Part shown: piece after piece, positions 56,831-64,000 of the stretch | How positions within the stretch are numbered: the stretch's first letter is position 1 | How the letters are laid out: every line of letters starts with the position of its first letter | From: Zhengitettix transpicula | Taxonomy: Eukaryota > Arthropoda > Insecta > Orthoptera > Tetrigidae | Direction of reading: 5' to 3' | Assembly: GCA_037074705.1 (NCBI GenBank) | Contig: CM073591.1 | Span: forward strand, 37,862,587-37,926,586 | DNA length: 64,000 bases | Notes under the pieces: model-generated | Seen by the model: only the letters and a program-made list of their open reading frames with translations | Told to the model about the DNA's origin: nothing | Databases searched by the model: none | Program-made: the position numbers and the translations under genes

Positions 56831-58632
56831 ACATGTCGTGTATTCATCACAGAAAAAATGTGAATGCATTAACAAGACGAAACATTTTTACTGAAAATGT
56901 GTTTCAGTCTGATAGAATTTTCTTTCAAAAGAAAGCAATTTTTACTTACAGATTAAATGGATATCCCTGTGTGGTACGTAGAATCTTAAACATAATCTAA
57001 AGAATCAATGGCCGGGAAACTTTCGTAAAGTGTCTTCTTTAAAAGCCTATAGACTAACAAAATATGTCAAGGACTATTTTGGTAATAGATAACAGATCTC
57101 TAATCATATTCAATTTCTTAGAATACTTTGCACTTAATATATATAGTAGCGATGGGCAGATCGATTCTTTATGTTAAATTGTTCAGAGTGAATTCACTCA
57201 TTGTTGCTAGTCGATTCTTTTAAACGACTCTCCGAATATCCGAATCCCATCCGATTCTATTCTCAAGGTTGAACATTAATAACTTACGTAAGTGAGGAGG
57301 ACGAATGCACTCAAAAATTTAGATGTCATGATCGTCTTCTGTAAGTAAATTCTCCAACTGTACATTCCTTATAAACATAGATTGGTGACCACAGTCTTTG
57401 AGAACAATGGTTAATCCCTGGGTTAGGATTTTGACCTCGTCCTAGCCGACCTTCCGGTATGTATTGGAAACGAACAATCAGCAAAAGTAATTTTTGAAAT
57501 AATTTGCAATATGCAATGATTTTATTAAATCCATTACAACTCTATCTTGTTAATTTACCTTATTATTTATTTCTTCTACGGCGAGCTAATAAAATGTGTA
57601 ATCCTTTTATAAATAAATTAATGTTTATTATTGAGTCGAATGAATATTCTCCGTCACTACTCCTCCAGAAAGAAACGTTGTTTGCTAACATTACTTATCT
57701 CTGGTTTCAGTAGTGCTAAAATTGGGAAATACTACAGATTTTCGTAAAATGTTGTTAAAAGTATTATTTTTCCAACATATTATACGACAAAAAATTTTTT
57801 TTTAGAAAGGGCTTGTGAATTTATGGGTGATAGCGTTGAAGAGATGGCACGGAAATTTGGATTTGACGGATGAGATTTTAGTTGACTGAAAGGTTGACAG
57901 TGGCGAAGGGGGGGGGGGGGGTGCAGGAATGACGTTTCCAGAGGTGAACATTGAAAGAGAATGAGTAATCGAGAGATGAAAGTCTTGGTTGGGAATAAGG
58001 GAGTTAAAATTGAACAATCAGTGGAAGAAAGTGCTTGAAGATGATTAGGGAGAATGAGAATAAAATTTTAGAGAAAGTAGTGGTTCATCTGGAAAGTGAA
58101 TTTGTTTTAAAAGTAGGAATATCGGAACGAGAGCTACCGTAATTAGTTCCATCGGAGTATTTAGGCAAGGTCTGTTCCTGCTTCCACGACGATTAGAATC
58201 TGCCGCCTCATGTGAGCTACCTCCGTCGAGTAAACAAAAAATTTGTATTTATTGAATCTCGACAAACAACACACATCAGAAGAGAGCATCTCCATAATCA
58301 ACCCTGAGCATTAAAAGTATAAAATTGAATTGTTACTATTGTTTTAACATATTATTATTATTGAGTTTGTTAAATATTAAAAATCTAATGATAAAAAAAT
58401 TTCATTTAGCATTGTTATTTCTCCAATTTTTTTATGGTTATAATCCCTTCTCGTATTCCTATAGTCTTTTATCCCGGTTTATATGTATTCCTGCTCTCGT
58501 ATACAGTTTATGACATTAATATCCACACACAGTTTTGCTGACTATTAATCCATTGTCCAAATGTATTAATTATATGTAAAATTTAGTAGATGTATAAATA
58601 ATTTTTATTAACAGTCAGGATGGAAACATCTC
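56831..58632. other. AT-rich intergenic DNA with G14 run
   Basis: TAGCGATGGGCAGATCGATT near 57147 resembles the start of hAT-type terminal repeats, but the matching end was not found. A G-homopolymer is at 57908-57921. Open frames at 57504-57713, 57802-58017 and 58325-58513 have no known motif. Confidence 0.4.
57908..57921 (+). repeat. G14 homopolymer
   Basis: Fourteen consecutive G bases, rare in such AT-rich DNA and a likely site of sequencing or replication slippage. Confidence 0.9.
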
Positions 58633-58704
58633 TACCGGGCCGGGAATAGAAACCGGGTCTCACGTTTTTAACACTAGCGCTCTAACCACTGAGCCACACG
58701 CGTC
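58633..58704 (-). repeat. tRNA-derived SINE-like head or tRNA pseudogene
   Basis: On the minus strand the sequence has a perfect Pol III box A (TGGCTCAGTGGTTAGAGCG) and, about 30 bases later, a box-B-like CCCGGTTTCTATTCCCGG that keeps a CCGG/CCGG stem. The anticodon arm does not pair properly and the acceptor ends do not match, so it is not an intact tRNA gene. Many insect SINEs start with such a head. No body or tail repeated elsewhere in the window was found. Confidence 0.55.
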
Positions 58705-58765
58705 TATTGAGTTCCTTCTAAAATAAGTTTTGTCCTCCGATATTTTCCTTTAATGAAAAATGAAA

Positions 58766-58874
58766 AAAAAAATTACGTTTGACTGAAAGTTAATAATAAG
58801 AAAGATTGTCAAATACAGACAATAGAAGTGATTTGAGTTTTGGCAACGAACTCGTACAGTTGTGTGTCTATAAA
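58766..58874 (-). mobile_element. Arm of the 4942-type foldback family
   Basis: AAAAATTACGTTTGACTGAA and AATAAGAAAGATTGTC match the outer left arm of 4942-5068. It is followed by two tandem copies of the right-arm sequence. Confidence 0.55.
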
Positions 58875-59179
58875 CTCTTACGTTTTTTCTGCACCTGAGG
58901 AAAGGTACAAGGTATTTATATATGTATTTGGCTATATTTCTTATTATTCTTTTTAACTGGATATTATTAAATTAATTCGAGTTAAACTGGATCACTTCGT
59001 TCTTCTCTGGTGCATTCTCTAGGCTCTTACGTTTTTTCTGCACCTGAGGAAAGGTACAAGGTATATGACAATTTATATTGTCTGAATTTGGCTATATTTC
59101 TTCTTATTATTTTTCACTGGATATTATTAAATTAATTCGAGTTAAACTGGATCACTTCGTTCTTCTCTGGTGCATTCTC
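58875..59179 (+). repeat. Two tandem copies of a ~150-bp foldback-family segment
   Basis: Copy A (58875-59019) and copy B (59024-59179) are nearly identical and share CTCTTACGTTTTTTCTGCAC, CTGAGGAAAGGTACAAGG and ATCACTTCGTTCTTCTCTGG. Copy B has about 12 extra bases in its middle. The module start CTGAGGAAAGGTAC is the equivalent of CTGAAGAAAGGGAC at 5155, but the GAAAC part is missing in both. Confidence 0.85.
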
Positions 59180-59279
59180 GTGCATTTTTATTCAGTCGGC
59201 TCTTCCGAATATACTTTTACAGCTGCATGGAGTTAAAAAATAATGCAATACACGTATATTTTAATTATTAAAATATAAA

Positions 59280-60065
59280 GTACAATGTGGTAAATGCTGA
59301 TGGCTTCCACGCCCGACTCAGGCTTGTCTTTCATAAGTTAAGCACTTGCAAGAGACTCTGGTCATGTCCTCGCTCAGAGCATCAAGGTCGATCGTGCTCG
59401 TCGAGAATACGAGAGTGCAGCAGTGTCACACTGGCCACGCGTCACCATAATGTGTCAAAGTTAGATGTGCCATCCGAAAAGTAAAAAGAGAAAGCAGAAG
59501 CAGCGGCAGCCGTTGCTTGAGATTAAAGTTGGAGCTGGGAGGAATCGTATAGATATACGGCCGCAGAGATGGCTCGCATATTTAAATTTCGGAATACCTT
59601 TATACCCTTTTTGGCTGGAAGAGAAGTGTGCCTGCCGTATATATGTATGCTATCGTCTTCGCCTATTAAACTGATGTCCCTTTTCTCTCTCTCTGGCTCC
59701 GTATCAGGCGCCGCCACGATGGCTGTTCCTTTTTTTCCTCTGTTTCATATTCTATTCTTCCACAAAAGAGATATAAAGGTGAGGGGGCGGTCGGATGAAA
59801 TGGGAAGGGGATGGGATGGGGATGGCGGCGGCGGCTGCAGACGAAATAAGATCAAGGGGGTAGAAAGCCAAAAAGCTCTCATGAACAATGTATAGGAGAA
59901 GGGTTCACCACTTTCGCTTCACTCCAATTCCAGACGGCGGCTGTGGATCTGGATGGACGTGCGTGTGACGTGTCAGGCGAATCAGGGCGACCCAAGGATC
60001 AAGTCTGGACGCCGACACCTGCACTCTCCCTAAAAGCCCACCATCTCGAAATCATTCCCTCGTAA
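59280..60065. other. CpG-richer complex block
   Basis: The block contains CGTCGAGAATACGAGAG, CAGCGGCAGCCG, GATGGCGGCGGCGGCTGCAG and GGGGATGGGATGGGG runs. Several overlapping frames (up to 108 codons, 59569-59895 plus) occur, none with a domain. Same class as the other blocks. Confidence 0.35.
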
Positions 60066-61499
60066 ATTTTGATGCTGCAGTCAGCTGAACGTATCAATAA
60101 GGACTTTCAAATTGTTTGCGACCAACACTTCACCCATAAGTCCGCAAAAATTGTTCATTTGGCTTATCATCAAAGTAAATTTGAGTACTTCAACATTCAA
60201 CCAGATCCAAACAAAGTCTGGTTACGAAATAAAAAAAATTACGTAAAAATAAATTTTCCTTACACAGTAGGTAAGAAATGCAACCGATATTAATAAGTAT
60301 TAATGGGTATTTGTCTCGGATGAGGAAACGGTGTTAATATTACCGAAATGAAATAGTTATTTAGAGAATCTAAAAGGAGCATGAAAGACAAGCCGATCAA
60401 TTACAGATCACTGCCGCAACGAAATCAGAAATTGACATAGACAATTAGAATTGCACGTTTCTCAATAGTGCTTTATAAATTTAGCTGAAAAAGTATCACA
60501 AACGCGGAAATAATATTTTCGTTTTGTAGACTGGCAGGAAATAATTGGCATGACTTGCGTCGACGTACGTTCAGAGATAAAAGAAAGAAAATATAGAAAT
60601 TTAAAGGAAAAAATAATTCTATTGGTTAAGAATTTAACATAATGCATTACACACACACACACACTGGGTCAGTTTAGTCCACCTGAAAATAATCCTCACA
60701 CAGATTATGATGGTGTAACAAGTTTCAGTAAAATATTTGTAAATATTAAGTGGAAGAATGAATAACGGACAAAATTTGAAAAAAAAATGGGGTGATGATA
60801 ATTATTTAAGCTAAGACAATTAAGGTCGAGGTAGCTTCTACAATTTTTCTCATTGCAAAAACTGTTTACATTAATCTAGTAAAAAAACTTTTCATCACTC
60901 TCAACTTCAGGTTTTCGTCTAACTTTCGTCACAGTATTTCTGTATCCTCGAAATTATGACGCCGCATACAAGAGACAATGCAGATCTGTATAATAAAATT
61001 CAAGTTTCCTACGTCGTAAAGAGGAGCTTATGTTCTAGAGTCAAACAATGAAAAGCTCAGAACACAAGACGAGGAAAAATAAAACAAGATACTGGCGTAA
61101 TATGGGAAAAGAACGTTTCTGTCATAAGTATGAGTGTTTAGATACAAGGACATTGTTTTCAAAATAACATGGGCATGAAGATGTCTTGAACGTAAATAAA
61201 CTACCACATGGTCTATTTTAAACGCTGTACGACGTTCCCGAGTATCATTTACACTCTATTTAAATTATTTATAGACAACAAGTCGACGTAATGTTCATCA
61301 TTATGCGGTATAACTCCGAAAATTTCGAAATATTGACATTATAGGTAGTATGATAGGTTTTGAAAAAAATAGGGCCAATCGTTATGCACACGCAGATATA
61401 TATATATATCACCTATAGTGAAAAAACAACTTGGTCTCGAAGGTTCAACAAGGTTTCAAATTATAATAATTAAACAATTAAATAAAACAGAAAAAATTA
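60066..61499. other. Intergenic DNA with CA microsatellite
   Basis: A plus-strand frame of 74 codons at 60069-60293 (CDQHFTHKSAKIVHLAYHQS in its middle) has no family I recognise. The CA tract is at 60649-60664 and an AT tract near 61397. Confidence 0.4.
60649..60664. repeat. (AC)8 microsatellite
   Basis: Perfect AC run of 16 bases. Confidence 0.9.
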
Positions 61500-61610
61500 A
61501 GTGATTATATAAATACCACACAACGTTTCTGGGAACTATGTTCCTTTCGTCAGCTGATTAGAAACACAAGAGCCCTGAGTGGCACAACCGCACAATGTAG
61601 TTGACGAACT
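61500..61610 (-). repeat. Hammerhead-like family fragment
   Basis: On the minus strand CTGACGA (61548-61554), a GGAAC/GTTCC stem with a 3-base loop, then GAAAC (61525-61529) and GTTGTGTGG. Downstream ACTCAGGGCTCTTGTG resembles the inner part of the 4942 foldback. With CTGACGA and GAAAC both intact this is one of the better-preserved modules. Confidence 0.55.
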
Positions 61611-62149
61611 CAAAATGACTATTGGATTCGTGTTTTCAATTTATGGTCAAAAAGAATTATGAAGGCAGGAAAAAAGGTAAACATATTTTGAATCTTTATC
61701 TTAGCTGATCATAAATTGGAACGCTTATAATTTCGCATGATTTAATATCTGTTCAATATTAGTTTCAGTCATTTTTTTCCATCTGCAAAGGATTTATTTT
61801 GAAGGAGGAAAATAGGATAACCTAGCATATTTAATTGCCAAACAACTAATTAAGGCACTAAAATGAACGTAATGGCCGTCTTAGTATGTGGGCCATATTA
61901 TAAGCGCCCATGAGTTGTTCTTTCCTTTCGAGAAATTTGAGACACGAACTAAAGCACTTCACACTAATAACGCCGATTAAACTGTTAAATGAGCTGTTGC
62001 TAATGTGAAAATTAATTTGAAGTTATATACAAACTATGGTTGTTGTACGAAATGATTCATTTAAGAAAATAACTGTCGAAGATTTTTAAAATGATTCGAC
62101 TGATAACATCCTGGGTGTAAAATATTAGAACAGTGCTGACATGATGAAG
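61611..62149. other. AT-rich intergenic DNA, nothing recognised
   Basis: No gene or repeat family was identified. Confidence 0.4.
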
Positions 62150-62575
62150 ACTAACCACAACTTGAGACTTTGCGGCTGGTCGTGGATTTCCGCATTAATT
62201 CATTCCATCAAAATCACGCGAGGCCTGTTGCGATGGAACATATTCGCAGCTGGTAGTAGGATGAGATATTGAAGATATTCTTCCGCGGCTCGTTCCACAT
62301 TGCTGCATTTTAATGGGTTCCATTTGCATGAGCGTTGTTATAAGTTATTGGACTAGTTGCACTCGCTAGGTTTATTTCTCGCATAAAGTACGGGGATCGG
62401 TATTGAGGGTTGTAATTCCCAAGGGAGCACTCGAGACTGCAGACTCCAGGCACGGGCACGGCTCCCTTGGGACCTTCAATTTGCGCCCAAGGAGATCCGC
62501 CTTTTCTTATTGGCATACGCACAACTACCCCCGCTACTAAACAAAACATCTCTGTCTCCATACAAAGGAGGAATT
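62150..62575. other. Complex block with octamer motif and stem-loop
   Basis: The block has balanced composition and contains a perfect octamer ATTTGCAT (62322-62329), the POU-factor binding word, and a perfect 11-bp inverted repeat at 62418-62471. A minus-strand frame of 83 codons (62310-62561) spans it without a domain. Looks like a candidate cis-regulatory element or structured non-coding RNA; unproven. Confidence 0.35.
62418..62471. repeat. Perfect 11-bp stem with 32-nt loop
   Basis: CCCAAGGGAGC (62418-62428) is the exact reverse complement of GCTCCCTTGGG (62461-62471). Confidence 0.85.
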
Positions 62576-62689
62576 TAAATAAAATAATATATAATTGAAA
62601 TTAAAATGTAATTAACATAAGCAAAGAAATATCAGATTAACGAAACATTGAAACATTTATGTAAATATTTTCAAATTTGATATAAATAT

Positions 62690-63833
62690 TGTAATGCCAA
62701 TTAATTAGGCCATTAATTGTTTCGACATAAAATTTGAATTGTTTGAAAAATTCATTATAGCGGTCTGATCGAACAAAGCGACAATGGAAAAACGAGCTCA
62801 CTTGCTTTGTCGAAAAGTAAAAAATGGCGTATGCGCGCTAAAACTCGAGAGCACTAGGAGTCAGTTGGTGGCAGGACATTTCAGAGGACGGAACAAATAA
62901 TACTAGAGTAGAGACTAGCCGTCGTTTATGTATTATTAAACAAAGTTGTGAATTTAAGACAAAGTAAAAACATTCACGGAAGTATTACCTCATAAATATC
63001 GCTAAGTAAAAGCAGTTTACGTCTATAGCCAACCAGGAAAGGAAGTCCGTTTTTTTAAGTCTACAGCAAGGAGCTAAAGAAAAGTTAGTTTGCTCCGAAA
63101 GAATAAACAGTTAAAATAAATGTTCAAGGAGATACGTAGCAGTAGTCCAAAGCGGTAAAAGACTAACAAATCTACGAATCATAGAATTCGTATAAGACAA
63201 GCAGACATCAGATAGCTGACAAAAAGAGGATCATCCGAGTTCCTGGGAGCCTATAAATTTTGACTTCATTAATGTAAAATCTGTGAGCCAATATTTAGAA
63301 TCAGTGTAAAAGTTTGCATTAGTGTACTTCCGAAACCAAAAAGAATGCTGGTACCAGCTCGACACCACGTAAGTAACAAAACCAAAACTAATGATTAATT
63401 GTAAACTTTAATTAAAGGATAAAGTCAGATTTGGTTCTCTTTTAATTGTCAATCAGAGTTATTTACTTTTAATTTATTTCTATCGACATATTGTTTAGGT
63501 AAATTGTGAACTGTTTGTTAATAAGATTTTTAAATCAATGTTTTGTGTTCATTATCAAACCCAGTAGAGGCCCTGAGAGAAAGAGAAAGATCTCAAATTT
63601 TGTTGTAATTATCTTTATTGCCACAAAATAAATAATTTTTTTTGTTTGTTAATTGCTAATAAGTTTTTCATTTAATTAACGCCATCTATTTAATTATTAC
63701 ATGAATGGCGCTTCACGTGAGATAATTTCTTCAAATTCTTTAAATTAATTAACGTCTTATTGTTGTATATTACATAAATGGCTTCCACAACGAGGAGCAA
63801 ATTAAAATAAATTATTAATTTTTATTAATTACA
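62690..63833 (+). mobile_element. Solo LTR of a Gypsy-like retrotransposon, copy 3
   Basis: The element begins TGTAATGCCAATTAATTAGG and ends TTAATTACA, flanked on both sides by ATAT (62686-62689 and 63834-63837). It aligns with the inverted LTR at 77-1075 over nearly its full length, including TTAGGCCATTAATTGTT near the start, GGTCTGATCGAACAAAGCGA, AACCCAGTAGAGGCCCTGAG near 63560 and the tRNA-Lys-like motif at 63779. It is about 145 bp longer than copy 1 through small insertions. No gag/pol lies beside it. Confidence 0.75.
63779..63798 (+). promoter_or_regulatory. PBS-like motif in LTR copy 3
   Basis: TGGCTTCCACAACGAGGAGC differs from the motif of the other two LTRs at three positions. It lies about 35 bp inside the LTR 3' end. 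Confidence 0.5.
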
Positions 63834-64000
63834 ATATATATATAAAAATATTATCATTATCCTGCGACACAGACTATTTCATTAAAATTATGTACAATGG
63901 TTAACATATTTTTTATGAAGGAATCAATGTGTATTAGCGTTATCAAGATTATTAGTTGAATGAAAGTTTTATTTATTGATAAATGTCCGAATAAAAAATA
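63834..64000. other. AT-rich flank
   Basis: Short AT-rich sequence after the LTR; nothing recognised. Confidence 0.5.

Noticed and set aside
57130..57480. hAT-like terminal sequence (TAGCGATGGGCAGATC near 57147)
   Set aside because: The complementary end and an 8-bp target duplication were not found, so no element could be delimited.
1..64000. CRISPR array, operons, bacterial-type promoters
   Set aside because: Repeats are dispersed transposons and microsatellites, not regular direct repeats with spacers; gene density and base patterns are eukaryotic.

Overview
The window is AT-rich, non-coding eukaryotic DNA, most likely from an arthropod and probably an insect with a large, repeat-rich genome. 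The evidence is indirect: there is no bacterial-type gene density, no recognisable host protein exon, and a mix of arthropod-style transposon remnants (LTR-retrotransposon solo LTRs, a mariner transposase relic, Helitron-type elements, LINE 3' ends, a poly(A)-tailed retroposon family, a tRNA-derived SINE-like head). I could not name the species or order. The only likely functional gene is a tRNA-Ala (CGC anticodon) on the minus strand at 36175-36246; a decayed relative lies at 27053-27124.

Layout. Related solo LTRs sit at both window edges in opposite orientations (77-1075 minus, 62690-63833 plus), with a third, more distant member at 30095-31253. All have TG...CA ends and 4-bp target duplications, and all carry an internal motif complementary to a tRNA-Lys 3' end. 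A poly(A)-tailed retroposon family of about 500 bp (called family A here) occurs at 4550-4812, 12912-13083, 20819-21345, 25319-25525, 26401-26900, 48080-48125 and 49099-49660; two copies keep clear 13-14 bp target duplications. Helitron-like elements lie at 2161-2928 and, inverted, 37699-38465, with a degenerate relative at 22604-23268. LINE C-terminal relics cluster at 16975-19290 and a mariner transposase relic is at 14718-15060.

A second layer is a set of small foldback elements (4942-5243, 20195-20357, 29563-29688, probably 31679-31868). Each contains a CTGANGA / stem / GAAAC module resembling the catalytic core of a hammerhead ribozyme, as reported in Penelope-like retroelements. Further copies of the module occur elsewhere.

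The third layer is a series of GC- and CpG-richer, low-complexity blocks of 0.3-1.2 kb set in AT-rich DNA (for example 5560-6500, 10800-11800, 24100-24900, 32500-33350, 40560-41290, 45900-47060, 55640-56830, 59280-60060, 62150-62575). None encodes a protein I recognise. They could be cis-regulatory elements or non-coding exons of a distant gene, which would make the window a gene desert or a very large intron; this is inference. The open reading frames visible in the window are mostly short, unrecognised and consistent with chance.
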